Program-made: the position numbers and the translations under genes
In this document: positions 9,185-20,697 of the stretch, in pieces
Numbering within the stretch: position 1 is the stretch's first letter
How the letters are laid out: the number at the start of each line of letters is the position of its first letter
NCBI RefSeq assembly: GCF_030408735.1
Contig: NZ_CP047204.1
Coordinates: 1,674,001-1,738,000 of the forward strand
Reading direction: 5' to 3'
Length of the DNA stretch: 64,000 nt
DNA from: Corynebacterium faecale
Lineage (GTDB): Bacteria > Actinomycetota > Actinomycetes > Mycobacteriales > Mycobacteriaceae
The notes under the pieces: generated by a model
Seen by the model: only the letters and a program-made list of their open reading frames with translations
What the model was told of the DNA's origin: nothing
Databases searched by the model: none

Positions 9185-11857
9185 TTAAAGATTTTCGAGC
9201 TCAGCGCGGACCGCGTTGAAGGCGGCATCCAGGCCGTCTGCATCAGCGCCGGAGCCCTGTGCCATGTCCGGCTTTCCGCCACCGCGACCATCGATGTAGG
9301 AACCGATGAGCTTGATCAGATTGCCGGAATGAATACCCCGGGCGACTGCCTGCTTGGTGGCACCTGCAACAAAAGGCACCTTTGCGCCATCCGCGGAACG
9401 GGAGGCCACGATCACCAGGCCCTCGCCGGAACCGAGCTTGTCCCGCAGGGTGGTGGCCAGGGTACGAAGATCTCCAGCATCCACGCCGTCGCGGACACGT
9501 GCCAGAACCACGCGGACACCGTTGACCTCCTCGGCGTTGGTGATGTACTCATCGGAGCTGGAGGTCAGCTCCCGGCGACGCAGCACCTCGATCTCCTTCT
9601 CCGCGGCCTTCAGCTTGTCCACGAGCGCGGCGATGCGCTCCGGCAGCTCCTCGGACGGGGTTTTCAGGGAGCTGGCGAGACCTTCAGCCAGTGCGCGCTC
9701 CTTCGACAGGTAGTTGAAGGAGTTCAGTCCGGAGTAGGCCTCGATGCGGCGCACACCGGAACCGATGGATGATTCACCAAGGAGAGCCACCGGACCGATC
9801 TGGGATGAGTGGGCGACATGGGTGCCACCACACAGCTCCATGGAGAACGGTCCGCCGATCTCGACCACGCGGACCAGGTCGCCGTAGTTTTCACCGAAGA
9901 GCGCCATCGCACCCATCGAGCGGGCCTCATCCAGGGAGGTTTCAATGGTGTTGACGGCCCAGTCGGTGTCCACGGCCTCATTGGTGATCGCCTGGATCTG
10001 GTTGACCTGCTCATTCGTCAGCTGATCGGTGTAGTTGAAGTCAAAGCGCAGGTAACCGGGTTTGTTCATGGAGCCCGCCTGAACGGCGGTCGGGCCCAGA
10101 ACCTGACGCAGCGCCGCATGGATCAGGTGGGTTGCCGTGTGCGCCTGGCGCGCGGCATGACGCCAGTGCTTATCGACGGCTGCCACAACCTCATCGCCCA
10201 CAGCCAGCCCACCATTGGCCACCACAGCCTTGTGGACCCACAGCTTCTTGCCGATCTTCTGCACATCCTGGATGTCCAGAACCGTGTCCCCCATGAGGAT
10301 CTGGCCACGGTCGCCCAGCTGACCACCGGACTCGGCGTAGAGAGGTGACTGATCGAGGATGACCTCGACCTCCTGGCCCTCGGATGCCTCATTGATCTTG
10401 CCACCCTGAGAGAGCAGACCCAGGATGCGGGACTGGGACTCCAACTCCTCGAAACCGGTGAAGACGGTCGGGTTGTTGTCCACCCACTCACGGTAGATGG
10501 ACAGGTCAGCGTGTCCGTGCTTCTTGGCCTGGCTGTCGGCCTTGGCGCGGGAGCGCTGCTCTGCCATGAGGGTTTCAAAGCCCTGGACATCAACCTCGAG
10601 GCCGGCCTCGGCTGCCATCTCCAGGGTGAGGTCGATGGGAAAACCGTAGGTGTCGTGCAGGGCAAAAGCCTGATCACCGGCCACGGTGGTGCTGCCGGAT
10701 GATTTGATGGAGGTGGCGGCCTGCTCGAACAGGTGGGTTCCGGAGACCAGGGTCTTCAGGAAGGCGCGCTCCTCGGTGATGGCCACCCGGAGGATGCGCT
10801 CGCGGTTGTCGGCGATCTCCGGGTATGACGGGGTCATGGTGTCCATGATGGTCGTCATGAACTGCTCCATGGTCTCACCGGTGGCTCCAAGCAGACGGGC
10901 GGAACGGATGATACGGCGGAGCAGACGACGCAGAATGTATCCACGGCCCTCATTGCCCGGGGTGACACCATCAAGGATGAGCATCATGCCGGTGCGCGAG
11001 TGATCGGCGATCACACGGAAACGGACATCGTCGGTGTTGTCCTTACCGTAAGCGGAACCGGTGAGGGTTTCAGCCACATCAATCACAGGACGCAGCAGGT
11101 CGGTTTCGTAGACGTTCTCCACACCCTGGAGCAGACAGGCGACACGCTCAACACCCATGCCGGTATCAATGTTCTTCTTCGGCAGGTCACCGATGATCTC
11201 GAAATCACCGTTGCCCAGGCTGGCACCACGTTCCTTGCCCATGAACACCAGGTTCCAGATCTCCAGGTAGCGGCTGTCATCGGCGGCGGGGCCACCCTCA
11301 TTGCCGTACTTGGGGCCACGGTCATAATAGATCTCCGAGCAGGGACCGCAAGGGCCTGGAACACCCATTGACCAGTAGTTGTCCTCCATACCCAGACGCT
11401 GGATGCGCTCAGCAGGCACGCCGATCTTCTTTTCCCAGATCTCAGCGGCCTCGTCATCGTCGAGGTACACGGTCACCCACAGACGCTCCGGGTCCAGACC
11501 GTAACCGCCCTCTTCAACCGGGTTGGTCAGAAGAGCCCAGGCATGGGAGATGGCACCCTCTTTGAAGTACTGACCGAAGGAGAAGTTACCAGCCATCTGG
11601 AAGAAGGTGTTGTGGCGGGTGGTGATACCCACTTCTTCAATATCCAGGGTGCGCACGCACTTCTGGATGGAGGTGGCGGTGCCGTTCTCGAAGGGAGGGT
11701 TCTGCTGGCCGAGGAAGTAGGGCTTGAACGGAACCATGCCTGCATTGACGAAGAGCAGGTTCGGGTCATCCAGAATCAGCGACGCGCTGGGAACCGCCGT
11801 ATGACCGGCGTTAACGAAGTGATTGGTGAAGCGTTCCCTGATCTCATGGGTCTGCAC
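9185..11857 (-). CDS. alaS: Alanyl-tRNA synthetase
   Basis: Class II synthetase charging tRNA-Ala, 890 aa. The N-terminal catalytic core starts [27 protein letters not shown]. The editing domain carries the zinc-type motifs [11 protein letters not shown] and [13 protein letters not shown], and a coiled-coil and DHHA1-type C-Ala domain (ending [22 protein letters not shown]) follow. It stands alone, with a terminator behind it and its own promoter region in front, 119 bp after rarA. Confidence 0.98.
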   Translation of the reverse strand: MQTHEIRERFTNHFVNAGHTAVPSASLILDDPNLLFVNAGMVPFKPYFLGQQNPPFENGTATSIQKCVRTLDIEEVGITTRHNTFFQMAGNFSFGQYFKEGAISHAWALLTNPVEEGGYGLDPERLWVTVYLDDDEAAEIWEKKIGVPAERIQRLGMEDNYWSMGVPGPCGPCSEIYYDRGPKYGNEGGPAADDSRYLEIWNLVFMGKERGASLGNGDFEIIGDLPKKNIDTGMGVERVACLLQGVENVYETDLLRPVIDVAETLTGSAYGKDNTDDVRFRVIADHSRTGMMLILDGVTPGNEGRGYILRRLLRRIIRSARLLGATGETMEQFMTTIMDTMTPSYPEIADNRERILRVAITEERAFLKTLVSGTHLFEQAATSIKSSGSTTVAGDQAFALHDTYGFPIDLTLEMAAEAGLEVDVQGFETLMAEQRSRAKADSQAKKHGHADLSIYREWVDNNPTVFTGFEELESQSRILGLLSQGGKINEASEGQEVEVILDQSPLYAESGGQLGDRGQILMGDTVLDIQDVQKIGKKLWVHKAVVANGGLAVGDEVVAAVDKHWRHAARQAHTATHLIHAALRQVLGPTAVQAGSMNKPGYLRFDFNYTDQLTNEQVNQIQAITNEAVDTDWAVNTIETSLDEARSMGAMALFGENYGDLVRVVEIGGPFSMELCGGTHVAHSSQIGPVALLGESSIGSGVRRIEAYSGLNSFNYLSKERALAEGLASSLKTPSEELPERIAALVDKLKAAEKEIEVLRRRELTSSSDEYITNAEEVNGVRVVLARVRDGVDAGDLRTLATTLRDKLGSGEGLVIVASRSADGAKVPFVAGATKQAVARGIHSGNLIKLIGSYIDGRGGGKPDMAQGSGADADGLDAAFNAVRAELENL

Positions 11858-11900
11858 AGCGGTATCCTGCCTTAGAACTTTTCGATTGGTTTTATCCAGA

Positions 11901-11940
11901 CCAACAAATGTTGGGCCCGGATGTAGATTATGCCAACATT
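11901..11940 (-). promoter_or_regulatory. Putative alaS promoter flanked by inverted repeats
   Basis: On the minus strand CATAAT (11932-11927) is a reasonable -10 box. It is framed by AATGTTGG (11907-11914) and CCAACATT (11933-11940), an exact 8-bp inverted repeat, and a further CCAAC half-site starts at 11901. The placement suggests an operator but no regulator is known to me. Confidence 0.35.
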
Positions 11941-11976
11941 ACCCGCCCCCTGTGGCACCTCGGCAACCCAGGGCCA

Positions 11977-13332
11977 TCAGATTCCGCGGATGATCCGGCG
12001 CAGTCGTCCCAGATACTCGGATATTCTTTTCTCCCCGCCGTGGTCGGTGGGCTGATAGTAGACACGGTCACGGATATTCTCGGGCAGGTAATCCTGACGG
12101 ACCACTCCCCGGGGATCATCATGGGGATAGGCATAACCCACAGCGTTACCCAGCTTTTTGGCACCCTCATAATGACCGTCCCTCAAGTGTGCCGGGACGG
12201 TTCCGATGTGGCCCTGTTTCACATCTGACAGCGCCGCATCCATCGCGTTGATCACCGCATTGGACTTCGGAGCCGTAGCCAGATGGATGGTGGCCTGGGC
12301 GAGATTGATGCGAGCCTCGGGCATTCCGATGAGTTGGACCGCCTGGGCTGCCGCCACCGCCACCTGCATGGCCATGGGATCAGCCATGCCGATGTCCTCG
12401 CTGGCATGCACCACCAATCTGCGGGCGATGAATCGGGGATCCTCACCGGCCTCCATCATGCGGGCCAGATAATGCAGCGCGGCATCCACATCGGAGCCAC
12501 GGATGGATTTGATGAAGGCACTGACGATGTCATAATGCTGGTCACCATCGCGGTCATAACGGACCACCGCCCGGTTGACGTTGGCCCGGACAATATCGAG
12601 GGTGAGCTCTCCCCCGTCATCCACGGCCTCCGCTGCCGCCTCGATATAGGTCAGGCCGCGGCGGGCATCGCCGCCGGCGAGCAGAACCAACTGATCGAGT
12701 GCCTCCGCGCTCGCCGTGATACGACCGGCGAGGCCGCGGTCGTCGATAAGCGCTCTATCCAGCACGCTACGGATATCAGCTTCGGTGAGCGGTTCCAACT
12801 GCAGCAGGAGAGAACGGGAGAGCAGGGGTGCGACCACCGAGAAAGACGGGTTCTCCGTGGTCGCGGCGACGAGCAGCACGGTGCGGTTCTCCACCGCGGC
12901 GAGCAGTGCATCCTGTTGGGTTTTAGAGAACCGGTGAACCTCGTCGATGAACAGCACGGTGCGTTCGCCGTGGAGCAGATCGGTGCGCGCACGGGTGATC
13001 ACCTCGCGGACCTCTTTCACACCAGAGGACAGAGCGGATAACGCCACAAATCTGTCACCTGTCGCAGCTGAAATGAGCGACGCGATGGTGGTTTTTCCTG
13101 TCCCGGGCGGGCCATAGAGGATCACAGAAGCCTCACCCGACCCCTCGATCAACCGGCGTAGAGGTCTGCCGGGGCCGAGTAGGTGCTGCTGCCCCACCAC
13201 CTCATCGAGGGTCCGTGGTCGCATGCGCGCCGCCAGTGGGGCGTGCGCACCCGGGTGGAAGTACTGGTTCGCCGCCTGGGAGGCGCGTGCTCCTGGGTTT
13301 CCTGGAGTGTCAAAGAGGGAATCCTGGGCCAT
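11977..13332 (-). CDS. rarA: Replication-associated recombination protein RarA (MgsA)
   Basis: AAA+ ATPase of the clamp-loader clade acting at stalled replication forks. From the ATG at 13332 ([11 protein letters not shown]) it has 451 aa. Walker A is [11 protein letters not shown], Walker [10 protein letters not shown], and the arginine/sensor region and RarA C-terminal tetramerisation domain ([19 protein letters not shown]) are intact. The open frame extends to 13368 without family similarity. It follows the APH-like gene after 19 bp. Confidence 0.93.
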   Translation of the reverse strand: MAQDSLFDTPGNPGARASQAANQYFHPGAHAPLAARMRPRTLDEVVGQQHLLGPGRPLRRLIEGSGEASVILYGPPGTGKTTIASLISAATGDRFVALSALSSGVKEVREVITRARTDLLHGERTVLFIDEVHRFSKTQQDALLAAVENRTVLLVAATTENPSFSVVAPLLSRSLLLQLEPLTEADIRSVLDRALIDDRGLAGRITASAEALDQLVLLAGGDARRGLTYIEAAAEAVDDGGELTLDIVRANVNRAVVRYDRDGDQHYDIVSAFIKSIRGSDVDAALHYLARMMEAGEDPRFIARRLVVHASEDIGMADPMAMQVAVAAAQAVQLIGMPEARINLAQATIHLATAPKSNAVINAMDAALSDVKQGHIGTVPAHLRDGHYEGAKKLGNAVGYAYPHDDPRGVVRQDYLPENIRDRVYYQPTDHGGEKRISEYLGRLRRIIRGI

Positions 13333-13351
13333 GAAGCTCAAGAGTAGTCGG

Positions 13352-14530
13352 TTACCGCTCCGCACCAATCAGTGACTGCACAACATCACCGGCGAAGCGG
13401 GCAACCTCGGGGAAACGGTTGTCCGCACCGCGGGCCGCGAATCGCTGGAGAGCGGTGAAGGTCTCGTTGATGTCCTGGCGGACCAGTTCATCCTCCTCAT
13501 GGGTGCGGGGGATCGAGAATTCCTCCAACCCGACCGCTCCGGCATTCAAGTAGGTGGCCACACCGGCGATCGACCCCAACTGCATCAGAGCGACACTGGA
13601 GAGCGCCCACCCGATGAGGGCGGTGACGATACGGGCGTGGAGGCGGTCCTCATTGTTCACATTCGGCCAGATACCACGGACTTCCTGCACCCAGGCATCA
13701 ATGAGCTCATCGGCTTCATCATCACTCAGTGGATGGCTGAATACGAACTGCGGGAAACCGGCGATGACGCAGGCCACATCAAAGGTGGCATCGCGGAAGC
13801 CAGCGACTTCATAATCAAGGAAGTGGGTGCGCTCGGCCACGATGATGTTATCGGGAGAGAGATCAAACGGGGTGAAGGCACGGTGATGCCCGGAGATCAG
13901 TCGACGCTGGGCGTCACGGGCGAAATCATGGACCACCTGCGGGATGGGAATCCCGGTGTCCTCCAGGATCTGCAGACCGACCTCGACCGCGGTGGGCAGC
14001 AGGCTGTCGCGCTGCTTCTGCATATCAGTGGTGGCCGGATACCGGGCAAGCATCCGGGACATCAGGATGTCAAAGTCTGCCTCGCGGTCGGCGGTGGCGG
14101 CATGCAGGCTGCCGAGTGACTGTCCCAGATTGCGGAGGATCTGCATGCGCTGATCACCGGTGCGCTGGTGGAGGAGGTCAGCGAAGGTGTCACCGTTGCC
14201 GGAATCAGACAGCACCATGATGCGCTTGTCGATGTCATAGGCGAGGATGACCGGACCGGGTCGAACCTCTTCAGTCAAGGAGGTGGTGAACTGGTAGGAG
14301 ACGATCTCCCGCAGCAGCGCGGAATCATCGAAGAGGTCCCCGGTGGCCGGAATGTACTTCAGCACCACCGACCGCTGCTGGAGAAACGGGGAGTTGGCCA
14401 CCCGGGCACGCAACACCATCGCGGTTCCGGAACCACCGAGCCGTTCCACCTCGCTGAGCTTCTGGGTCCCACCGTAGCGCTTGGCAAGCAGGTCCTCCGC
14501 GATCTCAACGATGTCCTCGTGACTCAGCAT
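13352..14530 (-). CDS. APH/choline kinase-like phosphotransferase family protein
   Basis: Protein of the aminoglycoside-phosphotransferase fold, 392 aa from the ATG at 14530, which has AGGAG nine bases upstream; the longer start at 14590 lacks a good ribosome-binding site. A kinase-like N-lobe (VLKYIP with the likely ATP-binding Lys) is followed by the catalytic loop [13 protein letters not shown] and a DFG-like metal segment [16 protein letters not shown]. The HGD of resistance enzymes is replaced by PFD, so a different small substrate or a regulatory role is likely. It is probably cotranscribed with rarA. The substrate is unknown. Confidence 0.7.
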   Translation of the reverse strand: MLSHEDIVEIAEDLLAKRYGGTQKLSEVERLGGSGTAMVLRARVANSPFLQQRSVVLKYIPATGDLFDDSALLREIVSYQFTTSLTEEVRPGPVILAYDIDKRIMVLSDSGNGDTFADLLHQRTGDQRMQILRNLGQSLGSLHAATADREADFDILMSRMLARYPATTDMQKQRDSLLPTAVEVGLQILEDTGIPIPQVVHDFARDAQRRLISGHHRAFTPFDLSPDNIIVAERTHFLDYEVAGFRDATFDVACVIAGFPQFVFSHPLSDDEADELIDAWVQEVRGIWPNVNNEDRLHARIVTALIGWALSSVALMQLGSIAGVATYLNAGAVGLEEFSIPRTHEEDELVRQDINETFTALQRFAARGADNRFPEVARFAGDVVQSLIGAER

Positions 14531-14834
14531 TCGCTTCAACTCCTCATAGTTCCCGTCGAACCGCTGGTGCGTCTGAGCACCTGCACTCATGACCCACCAT
14601 GTGGATCACGGCCGACTATTGTTCCCCGGCATGATGCCCGAGGTGGATCCCACCGATTCCGTGGGTGCACAGAAAGCCACCCCACCTGGACACCACCAGG
14701 CCTTTTACAATGTTACCGAGCGCCCATGAACCTCCGGGGTGATCTGGATAATTTTACCCCCGGTAGCGGGCGACCGCACCAAAATAGGGCCCAATTCATA
14801 AATCGGACCCTATTCATGGCGTGCTCTCACACTG
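14531..14834. other. Intergenic region between the APH-like gene and aspS
   Basis: This 304-bp gap holds the aspS terminator at its right end and presumably the promoter of the APH-like/rarA pair. No further gene is seen. Confidence 0.6.
14783..14816 (-). terminator. Probable aspS terminator
   Basis: AATAGGG-CC and GG-CCCTATT arms (about 14783-14792 and 14805-14814, one mismatch) around a 12-base loop are followed on the minus strand by TATTTTGG. It lies about 20 bp after the aspS stop. Confidence 0.55.
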
Positions 14835-16652
14835 TTACTTTGATGCCTCTGCAGCCTCGGAAGCAGCGGCCTGCGGAGCCTTCGGCTTCGCGTCGATGCC
14901 TGATTCCTTACGCTGCTGCGGGGTGATCGCCGCAGGTGCGTCAGTCAGCGGATCAACTCCGCCACCCGACTTGGGGAAGGCGATGACGTCGCGGATGGAA
15001 TCAAAGCCACCCAGCAGGGAAACGATACGATCCCAGCCGAAGGCGATGCCGCCGTGTGGAGGCGCACCGAAAGCAAAGGCATCGAGCAGGAAGCCGAACT
15101 TATCGCGCGCTTCCTCCTCACTGATGCCCATGACCTTGAACACACGCTCCTGGATGTCACGCTGGTGGATACGGATGGATCCACCACCGATCTCATTGCC
15201 GTTGCAGACGATGTCATAGGCGTAGGCCAGGGCCTCGCCCGGGTTCTCGTCGAAGGAGTCAAGGAACTCAGGCTTCGGGGAGGTGAAGGCATGGTGGACG
15301 GCGGTCCACTTGGAGTTGCCCAGGGCAACGTCACCGGAGGCGGTGGCATCTGCTGCGGATTCAAACATCGGGGCATCAACAACCCAGACGAAGGACCAGT
15401 CGCCATCCTTGATCAGATCAAGCTTCTTGGCGATCTCATCACGGGCGGCACCGAGAAGTCCGCGGGAGGACTTGGTGTCGCCGGCTGCGAAGAAGATGCA
15501 GTCACCGGGCTCGGCACCAACATGAGCCGCGATATCCGCGCGCTCTGCATCGGTGATGTTCTTGGCCACCGGGCCGCCGAGCTCGCCGTCTTCACCGACG
15601 AGGATGTAGGCGAGCCCCTTGGCGCCACGCTGCTTGGCCCATTCCTGCCAGGCATCGAGCTGACGGCGTGGCTGTGATGCCCCGCCCTTCATCACGACTG
15701 CGCCGACATACTCATTCTTGAACACACGGAAGGAGGTGTCCTTGAAGAACTCGGTGCATTCGGTGATCTGGATATCGAATCGCAGGTCAGGCTTGTCGGA
15801 GCCGTAGAGGCGCATGGAGTCGGCATAGGTGATGCGTGGGATCGGGCTGGAGATCTCATAACCGATGAGCTTCCAGACCTCCGCCAGGATCTCCTCCGCC
15901 AGGGTGATGACATCTTCCTGGTCAACGAAGGACATCTCCACGTCCAACTGGGTGAACTCCGGCTGGCGGTCAGCACGGAAGTCCTCATCGCGGTAGCAAC
16001 GCGCGATCTGGTAGTAACGCTCCATGCCGGCAACCTGCAGCAGCTGCTTGAACAGCTGAGGGGACTGTGGCAGAGCGTAGAAGGTGCCCGGCTTCAGACG
16101 CGCCGGAACCAGGAAGTCACGTGCACCCTCAGGGGTGGAGCGGGTCAGGGTCGGGGTCTCGATCTCGGTGAAATCGTGGCCGTCCAGAACCGTGCGGGCA
16201 GCCTTGTTGGCGGCGGAACGCAGGCGCAGGGCGTTTGCCTGCACCGGGCGACGCAGGTCCAGGTATCGGTACTTCAGGCGGGTTTCCTCGCCGACCTCGC
16301 CAGCCGAGGAGGCATCCTCAATCTGGAACGGCAGCGGCGCCGACTCATTGAGAACCGTGAACTCGGTGACGCTGATCTCGATGTCGCCGGAGGCCAGGTT
16401 GGGGTTCTCGGAACCTTCAGGACGTGCCTCAACGGTACCGGTGACCTGGAGGACAAACTCGCTGCGCAGTGCGTGTGCACGCTCGGCGACGTCCTCATTG
16501 CGGAAAACGACCTGGGCGATACCGGAGCGGTCGCGGAGATCAATGAAGATCACGCCACCGTGGTCACGGCGACGGGCAACCCAGCCGGTCAGGGTTACTG
16601 ACTGGCCGGCGTTTTCTTTACGAAGCTCGCCAGAGAGATGAGTGCGCAGCAC
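14835..16652 (-). CDS. aspS: Aspartyl-tRNA synthetase
   Basis: Bacterial-type class II synthetase, 605 aa from the GTG at 16652 ([24 protein letters not shown]), which has AAGGA ten bases upstream. The longer frame to 16835 lacks family similarity. An OB-fold anticodon-binding domain (about 1-110) is followed by the catalytic core with [28 protein letters not shown] (motif 2), the bacterial GAD insertion, and motif 3 [14 protein letters not shown]. The tail is rich in Ala and Lys. Many actinobacterial AspRS enzymes are non-discriminating and also charge tRNA-Asn; this cannot be decided here. Confidence 0.97.
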   Translation of the reverse strand: MLRTHLSGELRKENAGQSVTLTGWVARRRDHGGVIFIDLRDRSGIAQVVFRNEDVAERAHALRSEFVLQVTGTVEARPEGSENPNLASGDIEISVTEFTVLNESAPLPFQIEDASSAGEVGEETRLKYRYLDLRRPVQANALRLRSAANKAARTVLDGHDFTEIETPTLTRSTPEGARDFLVPARLKPGTFYALPQSPQLFKQLLQVAGMERYYQIARCYRDEDFRADRQPEFTQLDVEMSFVDQEDVITLAEEILAEVWKLIGYEISSPIPRITYADSMRLYGSDKPDLRFDIQITECTEFFKDTSFRVFKNEYVGAVVMKGGASQPRRQLDAWQEWAKQRGAKGLAYILVGEDGELGGPVAKNITDAERADIAAHVGAEPGDCIFFAAGDTKSSRGLLGAARDEIAKKLDLIKDGDWSFVWVVDAPMFESAADATASGDVALGNSKWTAVHHAFTSPKPEFLDSFDENPGEALAYAYDIVCNGNEIGGGSIRIHQRDIQERVFKVMGISEEEARDKFGFLLDAFAFGAPPHGGIAFGWDRIVSLLGGFDSIRDVIAFPKSGGGVDPLTDAPAAITPQQRKESGIDAKPKAPQAAASEAAEASK

Positions 16653-16938
16653 GTGTAGGGAGTCCTTCCATTCGGGTGATGTCATGCGATTGTCAGTCGA
16701 TGGTTCTTGGGCATGTACCTGCACCTCTGGCGGGGCGGATCTTTTCGATTCCCCACCGGAGAAAGCGCATATAAAAGCCTCAAGGACATTAACACTGGCA
16801 TTGTACCCGCCCGCGCGGGTGCCACGAACCATCAACCCTCCCAGGCCGAGGGGACCATTTAGGCATGTGCCAAAAATATCTACCGTTTCGTTATTTTTAA
16901 TCCACTATGCCTGCACGCGCATATGAGATGATTCATCC

Positions 16939-17820
16939 ATGACTTTTCGTGGAGATATTTCCCGCTCGGGCGGAAAGGCCCGCAAGGGTGGCGGTGGCCG
17001 GGGCATGGCTGTCGGTGGTGGCATCGGCGGTTTGGTGCTCGTCGGCTTATTTCTACTCCTGGGAGGAAACCCCGGGCAAGTCCAGGACATGCTGGGCCAG
17101 GGAACCGACCAGGGGCAGATCGAATCCGGTGGCAATTACGATCATTGCCAGACCGGAGAGGACGCCAACACCCATGATGACTGCCGCCTGTACTACACCT
17201 CATTCTCAGTGAATGAGATGTGGGAAAGAGTTTTGCCGGAGCAGGCCAACCTCCAATACGACGAACCCGGCCTGGAGATCTTCACCAACACCACCCAGTC
17301 CGGTTGCGGCATGGCGTCTGCCTCCACGGGACCGTTCTACTGCCCATCTGATCAGTACGCTTATTTCGACCTGACCTTCTTCGATCAGATGCGTCAGTTC
17401 GGCGGGGAGAACGCACCGTTTGCCCAGATGTACATCGTGGCACATGAATACGGCCACCACGTGCAAAACCTCGAGGGCACGCTCGGGTTATCTGATTACA
17501 ACAACCCCGGTGCAGAATCCAATGCGGTGATGATTGAACTGCAGGCAGACTGCTATGCCGGAATCTGGGCAAGTTATGCCGACAAGGGTCCGGATCGCCT
17601 GCTCGAACCGATTACGGAGGAGGAACTCGACGCTGCCCTGACCACTGCCGGGGCCGTCGGTGATGACAATATTCAGCGTCGCTCCGGTGGTGAGGTCAAC
17701 CCCGAGAGCTGGACTCATGGTTCCTCACAGCAGCGCAAGGACTCTTTCCTCGCCGGCTACAACTCCGGCCAGATGAGCTCCTGCGACTTCCTTGATCGCG
17801 GCGTGTACCAGGACACTTAA
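16939..17820 (+). CDS. Putative neutral zinc metallopeptidase (YpfJ family)
   Basis: Membrane-anchored predicted metallopeptidase of 293 aa. A Gly/Arg-rich cytoplasmic start is followed by one membrane segment (about 24-42, AVGGGIGGLVLVGLFLLL) and an extracytoplasmic domain with the gluzincin motif HEYGHHVQ at about 170-177; a conserved acidic segment (ELQADCYAGIWA) follows and probably supplies the third ligand. The stop overlaps the convergent SNF2 gene by four bases (TTAA). A GATGAT hexamer six bases before the ATG may make it leaderless. The substrate is unknown. Confidence 0.85.
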   Translation: MTFRGDISRSGGKARKGGGGRGMAVGGGIGGLVLVGLFLLLGGNPGQVQDMLGQGTDQGQIESGGNYDHCQTGEDANTHDDCRLYYTSFSVNEMWERVLPEQANLQYDEPGLEIFTNTTQSGCGMASASTGPFYCPSDQYAYFDLTFFDQMRQFGGENAPFAQMYIVAHEYGHHVQNLEGTLGLSDYNNPGAESNAVMIELQADCYAGIWASYADKGPDRLLEPITEEELDAALTTAGAVGDDNIQRRSGGEVNPESWTHGSSQQRKDSFLAGYNSGQMSSCDFLDRGVYQDT

Positions 17821-20519
17821 TCCAGGCCCAGTCTGGCTCGTTCAGCATCGATGATGTTGGCTGCCAGCTGGGCCTCTGTTATGTCCACGGCATCGGGGAT
17901 TTCGGCGGTTTCAGAGAGTCGTGCGTAGACATCGAAGATCTTCGCCTTGCCGGCGAGGATCTCCAGCATGCGCTCATCAGCGGTGTCATCACCGATGAGT
18001 CGATGGACATTGACGGTGGCTGTCTGGCCCATGCGGTGGACGCGGGCGACGGCCTGTTGCTCGACGGTGGGTTTGACCTGTGGTTCACAGATGATGACCT
18101 GGCTGGCGCTCTGAATGTTGAGCCCGACTCCCCCGGCGGTGATCTGGGCTATCAGTGCGGAGCCTGCGGGGGCGTTGGTCAGGGCGTCGACAAGCGCCTG
18201 GCGTTGCATGGCCGGCACACTGCCGGCGATCCGGCCGATGGCACGCTCGCCCAGCACCCGCTCGAGCTCGTCGAGAACATCGAGGAAGAACGTGAAGATC
18301 AACGTTTTGCGGCCATGCTCCTCAGCTTCGTCGAGGAGCTCGATGATGCGGTTCATCTTGGCGGAAACCTTGTGGGGGTGAGGTGACAACATCGCCGAGC
18401 GGCGCATGCCCATCCAGTCTGCAGTCTTGACACAGGCATCATAGGCCTCACGGTCATCTGGTGAGAGCTCGATCCAATCGATGGAGTCGGTGCGTTCGGG
18501 CAGTTCGTCGAGCACATCGGCCTGGTTACGGCGGAGATACGCCGGAGCGATGCGGGCACGGAAATCCTCGGCGGACATCGTGGACATCCCCCGGGTGATC
18601 AGGTCCGGCTGGATATAACGAATGAGGCTGACAAACTCGGAAACCCTGTTCTCCAAGGGGGTGCCGGTCATGAGGAGGGCGTAATCAGCGGCATCAATGA
18701 GTCGCGCGCATGCCTTGCTCCGCTTGCTCCCGGGGTTCTTGATCAGATGCGCCTCGTCGGCGATGAACAGTCCCGGCGCGGGAATATCCAGGGTGCGGGC
18801 CCCGTCATAGGTGCAGATGAGGATGCCTGTGGACTCGGACCAGGCCTTCACCGCATCCTGTTTATTGTCTCCGTGCGCGATGAAGATGGGAAGGTCGGTG
18901 AAGCGACGGCATTCGCGGACCCAGTTGACGATCACTGATGCCGGCACCACAACCAGGGTTCGGAAGTCATCCCCTGTGGCGCTCAGGTGGGCGGCAACGG
19001 AGATCGCCTGGACTGTTTTTCCCAGGCCCATGTCATCGCCGAGGAGGATCTTCTTCTGGATCACGCTGAAACGGGCCCCGAAGGATTGGTATCCGCGAAG
19101 ATGGAGATCGTGGACATGGGTGGTGTTCAGTTCCAGATCACGGATTCTCTGCAGTGTGGTCGCGTCGAGGTGCTCATCTGCGCCTTCGATCTCCCTGCCC
19201 AGGAGTGTGGCCAGGAGCCCCTGGTAATGGGCGGGCCTGGAGAGATAGTCCTGCCAGATATCCGCCGGTGGCTGGGTGATGGTTTGGGGATGGAAGAGGT
19301 TGGGGTTTGCGCCCACCCAGGCGAGATCATCCAGGAAGCGGTCCCATGCTGCCCTCCCCTGATCCTCCCCGGTGCCGATGACGATCCAGTCTGTGGCGGC
19401 GGTCTCGGGTATGTCCTGGATGTAGTCGATGATGCGGGTTCGGCGTTCCCGTTCCGCCGGTGATAGTGCATCGGCCTGATCGAAACGGAATAGTATCCGG
19501 ATCAGTGCCACGGCTGGTTTTGTCGGTGTGTCGCCGATGAACACTGTATTTCGGCCCAGTGCCTCCCGTTCCAGAGTCTGGGCGGCGGCTTTCATGCGCC
19601 TGGCGGTCTGGTCACCGATACCCTGGGCGCTGGCCAGAAGGGAAAGGGAGGCCCGTGCCACATCGGCGACGGTGGTGATGCCGATGGTATCCAGCGATCC
19701 GAACCGGAGCCGGTGGTTGGTGGCTGTGCGCAGGGCATCCACGGGAAGTTGCTCCAGGAGAACCTGCACCCGTTCCCGGTTGATCTCTTCCAAGGCACGC
19801 TCGGCATCAGCCCGGAGTCGCATTTCCGAGTTGGGGTCCACGGCGTAGGAACGGACCAGGGGTCGAATCTGTTTGAGATCTCTGCCATCCCACTGGCGGA
19901 AGCGTGGCGCGAAGTCTCCTATCTGGCGGGCGATCTCGGACCTTGCGGCGTCAATGAATCTTTGCCCCACCGGGTGCGCACCAGGAAATACCTGGACTCC
20001 ATTGTGTTGGATCTGTGTTGCCACGAGGGCTGAATCCAGGAGTTGTTGAATATTCGGGACGTGGCCGTCGAGCTTATCCACCTGGACCATGAGATCAAAG
20101 AGTGCGGATTCGGCTCTGCGGGTGGCTTCTGGATTGAGTAGCCGGCGCAGGATGTTTCCCGACCCGGCGCGCACCTGCTCCATCAGCACGGGGAGCCTGG
20201 TGGTGGCGGCGATATAGTCCCGCAGCTGCTTCTCCACGTCCAGTCCCTCAAAGAAGGCCTTGAGGTAGAAGTTGGATGTCCAGGTCAGGTCTGATGGCAA
20301 TTGGGGAATGAACCGTGACTGATCGTTTCCGATCTTGGTTGATCTGGTGATGTGTACCCCGGATGGGAGCTCCAGGCTGCGGAGGAGTTCCCGGGTCTGC
20401 TCCGCCCGATGGAGGTGGCGTTCAGCAGCGTGGAGCTGGGTGTGGCTGCGCATCCGGTCCGTGGAGGTCATGTTAGACATTGTGCCATCGGGAATGTTGG
20501 GAAGGCGTTCACGCAACAT
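17817..20519 (-). CDS. SNF2-family DNA-dependent ATPase with N-terminal helix-hairpin-helix region
   Basis: Large helicase-like protein of 900 aa. The first ~430 residues hold a basic region and a probable helix-hairpin-helix near 285-325 (TIGITTVADVARASL, ASAQGIGDQTARRMKAA). The SNF2 ATPase core has Walker A GDDMGLGKTVQAI, Walker B IADEAHLI, motif III MTGTPLENR and motif VI VARVHRMGQTATVNVHRLI. It probably translocates on DNA in repair or transcription recovery. ATGs at 20480 and 20471 are alternative starts; none has a strong ribosome-binding site. It is transcribed away from the tyrosinase operon, sharing a 178-bp upstream region. Confidence 0.85.
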   Translation of the reverse strand: MLRERLPNIPDGTMSNMTSTDRMRSHTQLHAAERHLHRAEQTRELLRSLELPSGVHITRSTKIGNDQSRFIPQLPSDLTWTSNFYLKAFFEGLDVEKQLRDYIAATTRLPVLMEQVRAGSGNILRRLLNPEATRRAESALFDLMVQVDKLDGHVPNIQQLLDSALVATQIQHNGVQVFPGAHPVGQRFIDAARSEIARQIGDFAPRFRQWDGRDLKQIRPLVRSYAVDPNSEMRLRADAERALEEINRERVQVLLEQLPVDALRTATNHRLRFGSLDTIGITTVADVARASLSLLASAQGIGDQTARRMKAAAQTLEREALGRNTVFIGDTPTKPAVALIRILFRFDQADALSPAERERRTRIIDYIQDIPETAATDWIVIGTGEDQGRAAWDRFLDDLAWVGANPNLFHPQTITQPPADIWQDYLSRPAHYQGLLATLLGREIEGADEHLDATTLQRIRDLELNTTHVHDLHLRGYQSFGARFSVIQKKILLGDDMGLGKTVQAISVAAHLSATGDDFRTLVVVPASVIVNWVRECRRFTDLPIFIAHGDNKQDAVKAWSESTGILICTYDGARTLDIPAPGLFIADEAHLIKNPGSKRSKACARLIDAADYALLMTGTPLENRVSEFVSLIRYIQPDLITRGMSTMSAEDFRARIAPAYLRRNQADVLDELPERTDSIDWIELSPDDREAYDACVKTADWMGMRRSAMLSPHPHKVSAKMNRIIELLDEAEEHGRKTLIFTFFLDVLDELERVLGERAIGRIAGSVPAMQRQALVDALTNAPAGSALIAQITAGGVGLNIQSASQVIICEPQVKPTVEQQAVARVHRMGQTATVNVHRLIGDDTADERMLEILAGKAKIFDVYARLSETAEIPDAVDITEAQLAANIIDAERARLGLD

Positions 20520-20697
20520 TGCTCGTCCCAGAGGTTGAATCGTTACCCAATCGGAGTGGTAAATACGTTGTCAGTGCTCAAGCGCTCTTTATAAGGTCGA
20601 TACATAGGCTTGAGTTTTATTGGTTATCAGATCCAGTGACCAGAGTTGATTATGCGCTACACGGCATCAGTGACTACAAATCCATAAAGAGGGCACC

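Noticed and set aside
14531..14590. Sixty-base N-terminal extension of the APH-like gene
   Set aside because: The ATG at 14530 has AGGAG at good spacing, while the upstream ATG has no comparable site; kept as an alternative only.
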